This document shows positions 1 to 9,139 of a stretch of DNA of 64,000 nt, in pieces. Source of the DNA: Nitrosomonas sp. Is79A3 (GTDB lineage Bacteria; Pseudomonadota; Gammaproteobacteria; Burkholderiales; Nitrosomonadaceae). The stretch is from assembly GCF_000219585.1 (NCBI RefSeq), contig NC_015731.1, positions 1,116,001-1,180,000 on the forward strand, given 5' to 3'. A model generated the notes under the pieces. It did not search any database. It had not been told where the DNA came from and saw only the letters and a list, made by a program, of their open reading frames with translations. A program made the translations under genes and the position numbers. The stretch's first letter is position 1. Each line of letters opens with the position of its first letter.

Positions 1-2
1 TT

Positions 3-2003
3 CCCTTCGGCATTGGATCCAATTATCTCCATTTAAACAATGTGCGCCTTTATGGCCGTTTTGACGGGATACAGGCTCGCCAGCGCTTCGAGGCGGCGTT
101 GGCGGATCTGGATCCCGCAGCATTCGGTCTGCCGCCGCACGCTCTGTTGATTGTTCAGCGGATTGCACCTGCCGCGCGGCTACGTCTGGATTCATCAGGG
201 CGTAGCGCTGCGTTTGCGCAATCGGTGCAGGCGGAGCTCACGCGCAATGCGCAGCAGGCACACCGGCCATGGCTGCATGGAGATACGGTAGGGGCGGCAG
301 CGGTATTGTTTGCTGACGAATCCGAGCTGATGGCTTGTCTGCTGCGGGATTGGTTGCGTGGCCGGCTTTCCGGGCGCTGGTGGTGGCGGACGATAATGCG
401 GGATTTTTCAGCGCCGGAATGGTGGCGTCGTACGGTGCTGCCGCGCGGTGATGTATTGCCCGCTGTGCTGTCGCACCTGGCAACACAGGGAGAAGTGATC
501 GCCTGGATCACGCGTTTAAGCGAAGCCGAAACGAAACAAGCCATGATTGCGGTCACTCAGGCCCATGCCATTCAATTACTGCCGGAGTGGCTGCAGCCTG
601 CACCGTTTTCGCAGGGGACGGAAACAGCCCTGCCAAGTGCCGCCCCGGTTTCATTGCGAGACCAGCAAATGCAAACCTCTATGCCTGTTCGATCAAGCGA
701 CAAGCTTCAGGATTTGATCGCTGCACGGCAATATTTGCTTGCAGTCGTTCCGGAATTGCAAGCAAACAACCTTACACTGCTGCAACGGCGCTTGCTGGCA
801 CTCTCACTGGGTTTGCAACGCGCATCGAGCTGGACACGCAGCCCGGCATTGGTGGTCGCCCTGCAGGCTTTCGAGACGGAAATCGTTGTGCTGGATAAGG
901 ATGACACTCCAGATCCCGTTGCCGCGGCGAACAATGAATTCCGGCAGGAAGAGCAAATTCCGGATCCGGATCACGGCTTGCCGCTACCAGCTTCCGGTCC
1001 GCAAGTGCAGCATCCGCTGGATTCAAGCTCTGTGTCGAAAGCATCTGTTGACGCTTCTTCATCGGCTGTAACCAGTTTGACGGATAAACAGGTGTCCGTT
1101 GCATCTCCAATTGAGCACAACACGATTCCGTCGGGTGTTTTTGTGGATACGGACTCTCAATCAGGACCAGTTGCGCCGCCGCTGTCCATTTTATCCCCTG
1201 TATCCACGCCGCACCCTGATAACGAACCAGCGACGCTGTTCTCGCCCGGCATCAATACACAATTTGGCGGTATTTTTTATCTGTTCAATATGGCTTTAGC
1301 GCTTGAGCTGTATGGTGATTTCACTCAGCCGCGTACGCCCGGTATTGCGCTGTCGCCTTGGGATTGGCTGGCATTGATCGGCCGAGCGTGGTTTCGCCGG
1401 GATTTCGAGCAGGATGCCGTATGGCCCTTGCTTGCAGAATTGGCCGGACGCACAGCAAAACAACCTCCCGGCAGCGATTTTGTGGCGCCGGATTCATGGG
1501 TGATACCAGACGAATGGCTCAAGCCGTGGGGTGAAGTAGTTGAAGTACAGGTTTATGTGACGCGAAAACGGCTGCAAATATGGCATGAAGCAGGTTTTGT
1601 CATCATCGATGTGGAACGTAACAAGGGTGTTTCCCCATTGGTTCAAGCTACTCAGCTATGCGCGCAGCATGAAACTTTGAAGGGAGCGCGCTTGGCACGC
1701 ATCGACAAGCAGCCGCAGAAATTTATCCCGGGAATCAACTCGCGCAGCTCGCTTAGCCGCTGGATACGTTGGATCTTACTCTATCTGAACGCTCGTCTGA
1801 TCCGGGCGTTGGGAGACGATATGCCGGATGTTGTAGCGAGGTTGGTGTGCTGTCACGCTGCAAAAATCCATTGCACAGCAACTACCCTTGATGTGCATTT
1901 ATCCTTGGCAGATTTGCCGATTTCGTTGCGCTTCGCTGGCCTTGATCGCGACCCCGGCTGGATTCCGGCTGCTAGCCGAACGATCGCTTTCCACTTCGAA
2001 TGA
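3..2003 (+). CDS. Unrecognised eCIS-linked protein, 5' end beyond window
   Basis: The reading frame is open from the first complete codon at position 3 to the TGA at 2001-2003. The earliest internal start (GTG at 42) has no ribosome-binding site, so the true start is probably left of the window; 666 residues are visible. An N-terminal part is rich in Trp, Arg and Leu (a WWWR run near residue 130), residues of roughly 290-400 form a Ser/Pro-rich low-complexity linker, and a C-terminal domain begins near a GGIFYLFNMALAL segment and ends in a DRDPGWIPAA motif. I cannot name a family with certainty. The stop overlaps the start of the AAA+ ATPase by ATGA, so the two are translationally coupled. 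Context (ATPase, then giant helical cargo-like protein) suggests an assembly or tape-measure-related component of an extracellular contractile injection system; that role is inference. Confidence 0.7.
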   Translation, partial: PFGIGSNYLHLNNVRLYGRFDGIQARQRFEAALADLDPAAFGLPPHALLIVQRIAPAARLRLDSSGRSAAFAQSVQAELTRNAQQAHRPWLHGDTVGAAAVLFADESELMACLLRDWLRGRLSGRWWWRTIMRDFSAPEWWRRTVLPRGDVLPAVLSHLATQGEVIAWITRLSEAETKQAMIAVTQAHAIQLLPEWLQPAPFSQGTETALPSAAPVSLRDQQMQTSMPVRSSDKLQDLIAARQYLLAVVPELQANNLTLLQRRLLALSLGLQRASSWTRSPALVVALQAFETEIVVLDKDDTPDPVAAANNEFRQEEQIPDPDHGLPLPASGPQVQHPLDSSSVSKASVDASSSAVTSLTDKQVSVASPIEHNTIPSGVFVDTDSQSGPVAPPLSILSPVSTPHPDNEPATLFSPGINTQFGGIFYLFNMALALELYGDFTQPRTPGIALSPWDWLALIGRAWFRRDFEQDAVWPLLAELAGRTAKQPPGSDFVAPDSWVIPDEWLKPWGEVVEVQVYVTRKRLQIWHEAGFVIIDVERNKGVSPLVQATQLCAQHETLKGARLARIDKQPQKFIPGINSRSSLSRWIRWILLYLNARLIRALGDDMPDVVARLVCCHAAKIHCTATTLDVHLSLADLPISLRFAGLDRDPGWIPAASRTIAFHFE

Positions 2004-4054
2004 ACGCGCAGAACATACCCATTTTAGCTATCACACCCGAACACCCGTTCAAAGGCGTTGCACAGACTGTGCCAGGGCACTTTCGCCTAGCGCTATTTGG
2101 TGTGATTGCGCATTTGATGGAAGCCTGTGGCAACGGTGACCGCGCTGCTGCACTGGAAACCTATCCATTCTTACAGGATTATGCGGATGAGCTTGCCGCA
2201 TTGTTTCAGCACCCCGATCCAACCTCAACGCAGTGGCGTGCAGCGCTCGTCGCATGGGAAAGCGCGGCGTCAACTAAGCTTCCGTTGCTTGTTTTGTTGC
2301 GTGCGGGACTCAGCCGCTTGGAGCTGGAATTACTATTGGCTGCCGGTTTGCAGGAGGAAGATCCGCGTTTCGCGGTTTTGTTTGAGCAAGCAACTGGAGG
2401 CGAACGCCGACCGACTGTGGGATTGTTGCTTGCCTGGTGGCGTAGCAATGATGCCGGGCAGGATCGTATCGAAGAGGTGCGCCGCTGCATTCGCAGTCTG
2501 GTTCAGACGGGTTTGCTGCAAGTTTTGAACACTGAAGCGCCGCGTTCTGAATGGACACTCGCCGTGGCGTCACCGGTTTGGGATGTATTGCGCGGCGAAC
2601 CGCCGGAGTTACCCTGGTTACGGCATGTAGCAAAGGCTGATTTGATGCCGCTTTCACGTTATATCGCATCGCCATCTGCAGCGCATATTTACAATAAGTT
2701 GCCGCAATTACTGGCAGCACAACCCGAGCAGATGCTCATCGTCCGCGGACCACGCCAGAATGGGCGAAAAACCTTGGCGGGCGCTGTGGCACATGAATTG
2801 GGCAAAGATATACTGGTGTTGAACGCGGCTGTACTGGATGACGAATCACGCTGGCGGTTACTCGGGGTGCTTGCAGTGCTGCTGGATGCATTGCCCGTGA
2901 TCGAACTGTCATTGTCACCGGGAGAACATCGCACTCTGCCGCCGCTGCCCCTGTTCACCGGTCTCATTGCAGTGGTGATGGGAGCACATGGAGGGATTTA
3001 TGGCGACGATACACGTACTTTATTGACCGTAGCAGTGTCGATGCCGGATGCCGATCTTCGTTACTTGCACTGGCAAAACGCACTACCTGCGCAAAGTGCC
3101 GCCATTCTAAATCATTTAGCGCAGTCGGTTTATCTCACCAGCGGCAACATTCGCCGTGCAGCGCGCACCGCTTTAAGTTATGCGCAATTGGAGGGTCGCA
3201 ATGCGATCGAAAGCCGCGATGTGCAATTGGCTTGCCGGGGTTTGCATAGCGCCCGTCTGGAAACACTGGCGACGCGTTTAGAAACCGGCGGCAACCTCAA
3301 TGATTTGGCCGTCGATGACGTGACGCGTTCGGAACTGAGCACCTTGATATTGCGTTGCCGGTATCGCGAACCGCTGGCAGCTATTGCGTTAAATGGCGGA
3401 GAACATTCGACCGGAATCCGGGCGCTATTTTCCGGTCCAAGCGGCACTGGTAAAACCATGTCGGCACGTTTACTGGCAGCCACACTGGGCAAGGATTTGT
3501 ATCGGGTTGATCTATCTGCCACCGTCAATAAATATCTGGGGGAAACGGAAAAAAATATCGACCATGCTTTCAGTGCTGCAGAAGAGCTCGATGTCATTGT
3601 GCTGCTGGATGAAGGTGATGCGCTGATGGCTTCGCGCACTGATGTCGGTTCTTCGAATGATCGTTATGCCAATCTTGAGACCAATTTTCTGCTGCAGCGT
3701 ATCGAATCATTCAACGGCATTCTGCTGGTTACAACTAATGCAGCCGACCGTATCGATAAAGCCTTCGCGCGGCGCATGGAGGTGGTCATACAATTTCATG
3801 CGCCAGACGAATGGCAACGTTACCAAATTCTTCAAATGCACTTGCGCAACCATGCGGTCGATGATGGCTGGCTGCAGGAAGTGGCGTACCGGTGCGAATT
3901 TACCGGCGGCCAGTTGCGTAATGTGGTCACCCACGCTTGTCTCCTTGCCATGGATGCGCAGAGTTTGGTCCGTGATGAGCACTTGTATGCCGCGTTGGTG
4001 CGTGAGTACCGGAAAACCGGTGCGCATTGCCCTATTCTGAAACCAAAGGGCTAG
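2000..4054 (+). CDS. AAA+ ATPase, eCIS-type, with a degenerate first ATPase lobe
   Basis: This 684-residue protein has a canonical C-terminal AAA+ module: Walker A GPSGTGKT at residues 479-486, Walker B LLDEGDAL at about 535-542, a sensor-1 like LLVTTNAAD near 575, and an Arg-rich AFARRMEVV near 589 that fits an arginine finger. A second, degenerate P-loop (GPRQNGRKT, residues 250-258) precedes it, so the protein appears to be a tandem with one inactive lobe. Residues 1-230 are helical and unassigned. Single AAA+ ATPases of this kind are a standard component of extracellular contractile injection systems (Afp15-like), probably acting in assembly or cargo loading. The start overlaps the upstream stop by 4 bp, and the next gene begins 6 bp downstream. 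The family is sure; the eCIS assignment rests on gene order. Confidence 0.85.
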   Translation: MNAQNIPILAITPEHPFKGVAQTVPGHFRLALFGVIAHLMEACGNGDRAAALETYPFLQDYADELAALFQHPDPTSTQWRAALVAWESAASTKLPLLVLLRAGLSRLELELLLAAGLQEEDPRFAVLFEQATGGERRPTVGLLLAWWRSNDAGQDRIEEVRRCIRSLVQTGLLQVLNTEAPRSEWTLAVASPVWDVLRGEPPELPWLRHVAKADLMPLSRYIASPSAAHIYNKLPQLLAAQPEQMLIVRGPRQNGRKTLAGAVAHELGKDILVLNAAVLDDESRWRLLGVLAVLLDALPVIELSLSPGEHRTLPPLPLFTGLIAVVMGAHGGIYGDDTRTLLTVAVSMPDADLRYLHWQNALPAQSAAILNHLAQSVYLTSGNIRRAARTALSYAQLEGRNAIESRDVQLACRGLHSARLETLATRLETGGNLNDLAVDDVTRSELSTLILRCRYREPLAAIALNGGEHSTGIRALFSGPSGTGKTMSARLLAATLGKDLYRVDLSATVNKYLGETEKNIDHAFSAAEELDVIVLLDEGDALMASRTDVGSSNDRYANLETNFLLQRIESFNGILLVTTNAADRIDKAFARRMEVVIQFHAPDEWQRYQILQMHLRNHAVDDGWLQEVAYRCEFTGGQLRNVVTHACLLAMDAQSLVRDEHLYAALVREYRKTGAHCPILKPKG

Positions 4055-4060
4055 ATTGTT

Positions 4061-7000
4061 ATGCCTGCGGCTGCGCGCGCTGTTGCTAAGAGCAAAGCCA
4101 ACCCCCAAAGCGATCCGCGCTTCAAGCGTGCGATTGATAAGTTAAACGCCGATAGCCGCAAGCTTAAACAACACCCGCCCGCCGCAAAGAAAGCGGCTGA
4201 ACCTGCCAAAGCAGCCAAGCCGCCTGCCAATGAAAAAGCCGCTGGTGCGCGCGCCAACCAGGTCGTAAAGCTTGAACAAGCAGAGACCAAAAAACCTGAG
4301 CCTTCCAGTTTTCTAGCGCTTTTACAGGCCGAAATTGCCAAGGCTATGCCCAAAACTCTGGGTGACACCGAGAAATTCATGAAAGGCGGTTCGAGTGAGC
4401 AAATGAAAGGCTCGCTCAAAGGTAATGTCGCACAACAGAAACAGGAAGCCACCGGAGCGCTCAAAAACACATCCGGGCAGCAGCCTTCTGAAGCGGGTGT
4501 GCCTGGCAAACCAGTGACGCCAATCGCCCCGGAACCTGCGGCGCCGGTACCGCAGATTGATGCTGCGGGTGCCATGCCAGCGCCTAAACCGGATACTGAA
4601 GTTTCCTTGCAAGCATCCAAGGCCGAGGTGACTGAGGAAACGAAAAATAACAAAATTGACAATTTGAATAAATCCGCCTGGCAAACGGATACCCGCTACT
4701 CCACGATGTTGACTGCCAAGGATGCGGTAAACAAGCAAGCCGATGCAGGTCCGGCGAAATACCGCGCTAAGGAAGTTGGCACGCTCGCGCAAACAGCATC
4801 CAAAGCTATGGATGTTGCCAAAAAAGGCGCCGCTTCGCTACTGAGCGTGAAAGGGGGGAACAAGACGAAAGTTCTCTCCAAGCAGGAACAACAAAAGGCT
4901 AAGGAAGAACAAGAACTTAAATCCTTCAGTGATTTTGTGGTTTCCACGTTCGAGAAAACCAAACAGGCAATCGACAATCGCCTCGAACTTTTGGATACCA
5001 AGGTAAACGCACTTTTCGACCAAGGCGTGGAAGCCGCGCTCAGTGCAATGAAGAGTTTTGTTGAAGATCAACTCTTTCAGTACAAGTTGAAGCGTTATCT
5101 GTCCGTCCCCTTGGTTGGCCTGGCGCTTTGGGTCAAAGACCAGATTCTCAACTTGCCCGATGAAGTCAACCGCTTCTATGAATCGGGCCGTATCCGGTTC
5201 ACCGCTGCCATGAATGTATTGGCTGCACAGGTGGCTAATCTCGTTGAGTCAGAATTGGCTGCTGCCAAGAATGATGTGAAAGCTGGTCAAGCAAAGATTG
5301 CCGCTCAAGCGGCCACGCTTTCACCCGGTGTGAAAGCGCGCGCGACAGAGGTACAGGCCGAGTTTGCAGGAAAATTTGCCGAACTGGAATCGGGCATCGA
5401 CGACAAGAAACAGCAACTCGCCGAAGGCCTTGCGCAGAAATATAAGGAAGCCTTTGACAAGGCAGATGAATCCCTTAAGACGATTCAGGATGAGAACAGA
5501 GGACTGGTAGACAAGGCTAAGGAAAAAATCGGCGAAATCCTCAAAGCATTGGCGGAATTCAAGGCCCGGTTGATGGGCATTCTACGCAAGGGTGGGGATA
5601 CCATCGAACTGATCCTGAAAGATCCCATTGCTTTTCTGGGTAACCTGATTTCCGCCATCAAAGCCGGTTTCAATCAGTTTGTCGGTAACATCTTAACGCA
5701 CTTAAAAACAGGCTTCATGAAATGGCTGTTTGGTACGCTGGTAAAGGCGGGTATCGAAATTCCTGCTGACTTATCCCTGCCATCCATCCTCAAGCTTGTG
5801 CTGGGTGTGCTTGGCATCACGTATGAGCGCATGCGTGCCAAAGCCGTGACGCTGATTGGCGAACGTGCCGTCGGGGCTATCGAAAAAGTAGTTGAATACA
5901 TTTCCGTTCTAGTCAAGGGTGGACCGGCAGCTCTGTGGGAGAAAGTGAAGGAGGATCTTTCTGATCTCAAGGAAATGGTAATCGGCGCAATTCAAGATTG
6001 GATCGTGACCACTATCGTTAAGAAAGCCGTCGCCAAGATCGTCTCGATGTTCAACCCGGCTGGGGCAATCATCCAAGCCATCATGATGATCGCCAGCGTG
6101 GTGAGCTTCGTGGTCGAACGTGCCGCACAGATCATGGAATTCGTCGAATCAGTCATCAACTCCATCGCTGCCATCGCTCAGGGTGCCATCGGCGGGGCCG
6201 CGAACTGGATTGAAAAATCGCTTGGCAATATGGTACCAATCCTAATCGGTTTCCTGGCTAGCTTGATCGGACTGGGTGGTATCAGCGAAAAAATTAAGGA
6301 ATTCATCAAGAAGGTACAAGCTAAGGTTGATAAAGCCATCGATAAGGCGATTGCGAAGATTGTGGGGGTGGTTAAGAAGTTGTTTGGGAAGATTTCGGGT
6401 AAGGGGGACTCGGAGGAAGACAAGAAAAAGCGGCTGGACGAGGCATCGAAGGCGGCGCTCTCCGCAGTTTCAAAGTTCTCCGGTAAGCGGGTTGGCGCCA
6501 TCGTACTCAAGCCGCTACTGGCCGTAATTAAGCTTCGCTACCGGCTGACATCGCTAGAGCCCGTGCAGGCGGGCGAGTACTGGTCGATCCGGGCAACCAT
6601 CAACCCGATCACAGTAACGCAGACAAAACTGAAAGTGGGTAAGGACAAGCCGGAAGCGAAAGTGTTGATCGAACACGAGCCTGATTGGCCGTTGGACGAG
6701 TTCAACTCCAAGGCCAAGGCGATCAAGAGCGCGACTGAGAAGAAGACAGCCGATAAAGCTATGACGTTGGCGTTCGATCCCAAGACCAAGAAGCAGAAGT
6801 CGACCAAGCCATTGCGCCAGGGCGGGCAGGATCGTTTCCGCGCCCAAATACACTCCTTCATCGACAGTATTCCAGACCAGGCCGACCGGACAGACCCCAA
6901 GGCTCTGATGACGAAGTTGCAGGCAGATCACCAGCAGGAATTGCAGATGTCGGGAACCGACACACCCGAGAATATGGCGATGATCGAACAGCGGATGAAT

Positions 7001-7237
7001 TCGCAGATGGGCGCGAAATTCCGTGCGGCACTAAAGGGGATGGAGCCAGAAACCATACTTACGGAGGTTAACATCAAAATAAACGCACCCAAACCAGGTC
7101 AGCAGCACATTGAGTCGGGTAAGGCACGACAGTTGCAGGACTTGCTCATCGCCCTGCGTACCAAGTACGCAGCTAAATACGCTGAAGTTGCAAAGACAGC
7201 TGAGGCAACCATCAAGAGCTGGTTCAAGCTTGATTAG
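4061..7237 (+). CDS. Giant helical eCIS cargo-like protein
   Basis: This 1058-residue protein begins with an Ala/Lys/Pro-rich disordered stretch (about residues 1-230), continues with long charged helices (about 230-510), then amphipathic and hydrophobic helices (about 510-750), a Lys/Ile-rich segment of the type VDKAIDKAIAKIVGVVKKLFG (about 755-777), and a more polar C-terminal region of about 280 residues. This layout, including the K-I-K-rich hinge and a following YRLTSLEPV...W.IR segment, resembles large proteins of eCIS loci that often carry a DUF4157 metalloprotease-like domain at the N-terminus; no HExxH is present here. It follows the ATPase by 6 bp. I infer a cargo/effector whose hydrophobic helices could insert into membranes and whose C-terminus may be the variable toxic part. 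A structural tape-measure role is the main alternative. No signal peptide is visible. Confidence 0.65.
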   Translation: MPAAARAVAKSKANPQSDPRFKRAIDKLNADSRKLKQHPPAAKKAAEPAKAAKPPANEKAAGARANQVVKLEQAETKKPEPSSFLALLQAEIAKAMPKTLGDTEKFMKGGSSEQMKGSLKGNVAQQKQEATGALKNTSGQQPSEAGVPGKPVTPIAPEPAAPVPQIDAAGAMPAPKPDTEVSLQASKAEVTEETKNNKIDNLNKSAWQTDTRYSTMLTAKDAVNKQADAGPAKYRAKEVGTLAQTASKAMDVAKKGAASLLSVKGGNKTKVLSKQEQQKAKEEQELKSFSDFVVSTFEKTKQAIDNRLELLDTKVNALFDQGVEAALSAMKSFVEDQLFQYKLKRYLSVPLVGLALWVKDQILNLPDEVNRFYESGRIRFTAAMNVLAAQVANLVESELAAAKNDVKAGQAKIAAQAATLSPGVKARATEVQAEFAGKFAELESGIDDKKQQLAEGLAQKYKEAFDKADESLKTIQDENRGLVDKAKEKIGEILKALAEFKARLMGILRKGGDTIELILKDPIAFLGNLISAIKAGFNQFVGNILTHLKTGFMKWLFGTLVKAGIEIPADLSLPSILKLVLGVLGITYERMRAKAVTLIGERAVGAIEKVVEYISVLVKGGPAALWEKVKEDLSDLKEMVIGAIQDWIVTTIVKKAVAKIVSMFNPAGAIIQAIMMIASVVSFVVERAAQIMEFVESVINSIAAIAQGAIGGAANWIEKSLGNMVPILIGFLASLIGLGGISEKIKEFIKKVQAKVDKAIDKAIAKIVGVVKKLFGKISGKGDSEEDKKKRLDEASKAALSAVSKFSGKRVGAIVLKPLLAVIKLRYRLTSLEPVQAGEYWSIRATINPITVTQTKLKVGKDKPEAKVLIEHEPDWPLDEFNSKAKAIKSATEKKTADKAMTLAFDPKTKKQKSTKPLRQGGQDRFRAQIHSFIDSIPDQADRTDPKALMTKLQADHQQELQMSGTDTPENMAMIEQRMNSQMGAKFRAALKGMEPETILTEVNIKINAPKPGQQHIESGKARQLQDLLIALRTKYAAKYAEVAKTAEATIKSWFKLD

Positions 7238-7288
7238 TGGAGGAACGATGGTGCCTATTCCGAGACTTAACTTTTTGAAGGAAAAATC

Positions 7289-7753
7289 GTGAAAGCCACA
7301 CAATATGAACAACTGGTAGAAACAGCACGTTTACGTGCCCAAGCAAGTATAGATTCTGCAAAGGCTTGCTTTGGTCTTGGTTCTTACCGGCGCTACGACA
7401 TTGATCTTCCGACAGCTAAGATAAGTTTTTTCGACGAAGACGGTGTGGAAAAGATTTCAGCCGATATTCAAGTCGCCGGAAGCTGGTCACCCCTTTCCGA
7501 CTCATGGCTCTGGGCTTGGGACAATGAATCTTTGCCCGAAGTTGTGGCTGCACAAATGGGGGAAGTACGCCAATTTGGTGAGCAAAATGACATTGGGACG
7601 GTGCGTACATCATTCGAGCCCTGTGACGAAGGTAAAGCGTGGTCGATGGCCTCAATAGCTGCTCAGATATTGGATGCTGAGTGCATATACCGCGTCGTAA
7701 GCCAGAAAAGCTATCTATTCTTGTTACTGTTTTCGATCCGGAAAACTGAATGA
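7289..7753 (+). CDS. DUF6882-like protein, possible immunity partner
   Basis: The protein has 154 residues and starts at a GTG preceded by GAAGGA at 7277-7282. The central region (SFFDEDGVEKISADIQ, VAGSWSPLSDSWLWAWDN) matches what I remember of the DUF6882 family, small soluble proteins with a conserved Trp-Leu-Trp-Ala-Trp core that are often found beside toxin-like genes. It lies 51 bp after the giant cargo-like gene on the same strand and has no signal peptide or membrane segment. I infer, without proof, that it could be an immunity or accessory protein for the cargo's C-terminus. The last twenty residues are unusually hydrophobic (YLFLLLFSIRKTE). Confidence 0.6.
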   Translation: MKATQYEQLVETARLRAQASIDSAKACFGLGSYRRYDIDLPTAKISFFDEDGVEKISADIQVAGSWSPLSDSWLWAWDNESLPEVVAAQMGEVRQFGEQNDIGTVRTSFEPCDEGKAWSMASIAAQILDAECIYRVVSQKSYLFLLLFSIRKTE

Positions 7754-7861
7754 TATTGCCCAATATACAGCCGCAATAGCCTGGATGATCAATGAAAGGA
7801 ATTTGCGCTGACTGTAGAGTTTCGTAAGGCTGATCATGTTTGAACTATTCTGGATTAACTA

Positions 7862-8350
7862 ATGAAGAAAGAACTCATGAAAAACAGGGAACGAGCAATC
7901 ATTGTACTCGTTTCCTTATTTTTGTGTTTGACGACATTGCAGGCATCAGAATTCGGCCAATTTTCTGATTGTTTCCAAATCATCCCGGAATCCTGGACAC
8001 CTTCGCTGGATCAGGTAGCGCAAGCCATCGAAGAATCCTCCAAGGAGGACAGGCAAGCCTCCCAGCAAGTTCTCAACCGGACGAGCCAAAACCTCGCGGA
8101 TATTCGAGACGCACAGCTTTTCATTGCTTATGTCCAGTTGATGCAGTCCCTTAACACTCAGGGGAAAACTGAGCTGTTCGACGAACAGAAGCGTTGGTTA
8201 AATCAACGCGATGAGAAAGCGCGAGCTTCAGTCGTCTCCAAAGGTGGAACGCTTGCATCGCTGGAATATAGCGATGCGTTTCGCCAGTTCACGGAGGAGC
8301 GGCTTGCGGAGCTGAAGGCACGTTTGCTAGAACGCACACAAACCAAGTAA
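7862..8350 (+). CDS. Secreted LprI-like (DUF1311-type) protein
   Basis: This 162-residue protein opens with a basic N-terminus and a hydrophobic core (IIVLVSLFLCLTTLQA) ending in a plausible signal-peptidase site near residue 29, so it should be periplasmic or exported. The mature part is helical, with a C-terminal pattern (EQKRWLNQRDEKAR, then SLEYSDAFRQFTEERLAELKARL) typical of the LprI/DUF1311 family, whose founding member is a lysozyme inhibitor. It is 23 bp upstream of a GH46 chitosanase-like gene on the same strand. Pairing an exported inhibitor-like protein with a glycan hydrolase suggests self-protection; this is inference. The start at ATG 7862 has a poor Shine-Dalgarno; ATG 7877 is a possible alternative. 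Confidence 0.6.
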   Translation: MKKELMKNRERAIIVLVSLFLCLTTLQASEFGQFSDCFQIIPESWTPSLDQVAQAIEESSKEDRQASQQVLNRTSQNLADIRDAQLFIAYVQLMQSLNTQGKTELFDEQKRWLNQRDEKARASVVSKGGTLASLEYSDAFRQFTEERLAELKARLLERTQTK

Positions 8351-8373
8351 CAATCATCAAAAGGAGAATTATT

Positions 8374-9057
8374 ATGAATCTTACCACCCAGCAAAAACGC
8401 ATTTGTGAACAAGTCGTGAATGTTTTTGAAACCGGAAGCATGCACGGTGATTATGGTGCCATCGCGCAGTTTGCTGATGGCCCCCATGGCATTCGGCAGG
8501 TGACCTATGGCCGTTCGCAAACCACCGAGTACAGCAAACTCCATGATCTGGTGGAAAAGTATGCTGAGAGCGGTGGAAGCTTAAGCGATGAACTCAAACT
8601 GTTTGTCGACAAGATTGGTCACACGCCCTTGGTCGATGATGATAAATTTCTGGATTTGCTGCGGCAAGCTGGCAAAGATCCGGTGATGCAACGGGTGCAG
8701 GATGAGTTTTTTGATGAAGGCTATTTTCAGCCTGCTATGCGCTGGGCCAGCGATAACGGATTTTCCCAGGCTCTATCAGCGCTGGTGATCTATGATTCAT
8801 TTATCCATAGTGGATCAATCCCCGGTTTCTTGCGTAAGCTTTTTCCAGCTAAAACGCCAGCCAACGGTGGCGAAGAACAGGATTGGATCGCACAATATGT
8901 GGCTGCGCGAGATAACTGGCTGAGAAACCATAGCAACGAGCTTCTGCGCAGAACGGTGTACCGTACCGAATGCTTTAATCGCGAGATCCAGCGCGGTAAT
9001 TGGGATTTGTCGCAACTGCCGATCGATGCGCATGGCACTAAGGTATCGGGAACCTGA
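8374..9057 (+). CDS. GH46 chitosanase-like glycan hydrolase without signal peptide
   Basis: The 227-residue protein starts after a strong AAGGAGAA. Its N-terminus carries the GH46-type signature: a FETG segment (Glu19), G-D-Y-G (25-28), an Asp-Gly pair (35-36) and TYGRSQTT (44-51). By analogy with characterised GH46 chitosanases, Glu19 would be the catalytic acid and Asp35 or Asp26 the base. Family enzymes hydrolyse chitosan; some relatives may act on other amino-sugar polymers such as deacetylated peptidoglycan. No signal peptide is present, so export would need another route, such as a contractile injection system or lysis. The gene follows an exported LprI-like protein, the class that inhibits lysozymes. 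The fold assignment is fairly sure; the substrate and delivery route are not. Confidence 0.7.
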   Translation: MNLTTQQKRICEQVVNVFETGSMHGDYGAIAQFADGPHGIRQVTYGRSQTTEYSKLHDLVEKYAESGGSLSDELKLFVDKIGHTPLVDDDKFLDLLRQAGKDPVMQRVQDEFFDEGYFQPAMRWASDNGFSQALSALVIYDSFIHSGSIPGFLRKLFPAKTPANGGEEQDWIAQYVAARDNWLRNHSNELLRRTVYRTECFNREIQRGNWDLSQLPIDAHGTKVSGT

Positions 9058-9139
9058 TTGAGTCAGTTCGTGCATGCAAAGTGGAATCCACGGAAAAGAA
9101 TCAGAAGCTGTCTGGAGAGTAATTGGAATAGTAATGGAA

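Noticed and set aside
155..2720. Several open frames of 60-136 codons on the minus strand within the first two genes
   Set aside because: They are antisense shadows in GC-rich codon-biased DNA; they have no ribosome-binding sites and no recognisable motifs.
4061..7237. DUF4157 metalloprotease-like domain in the giant cargo-like protein
   Set aside because: No HExxH motif is present in the sequence.
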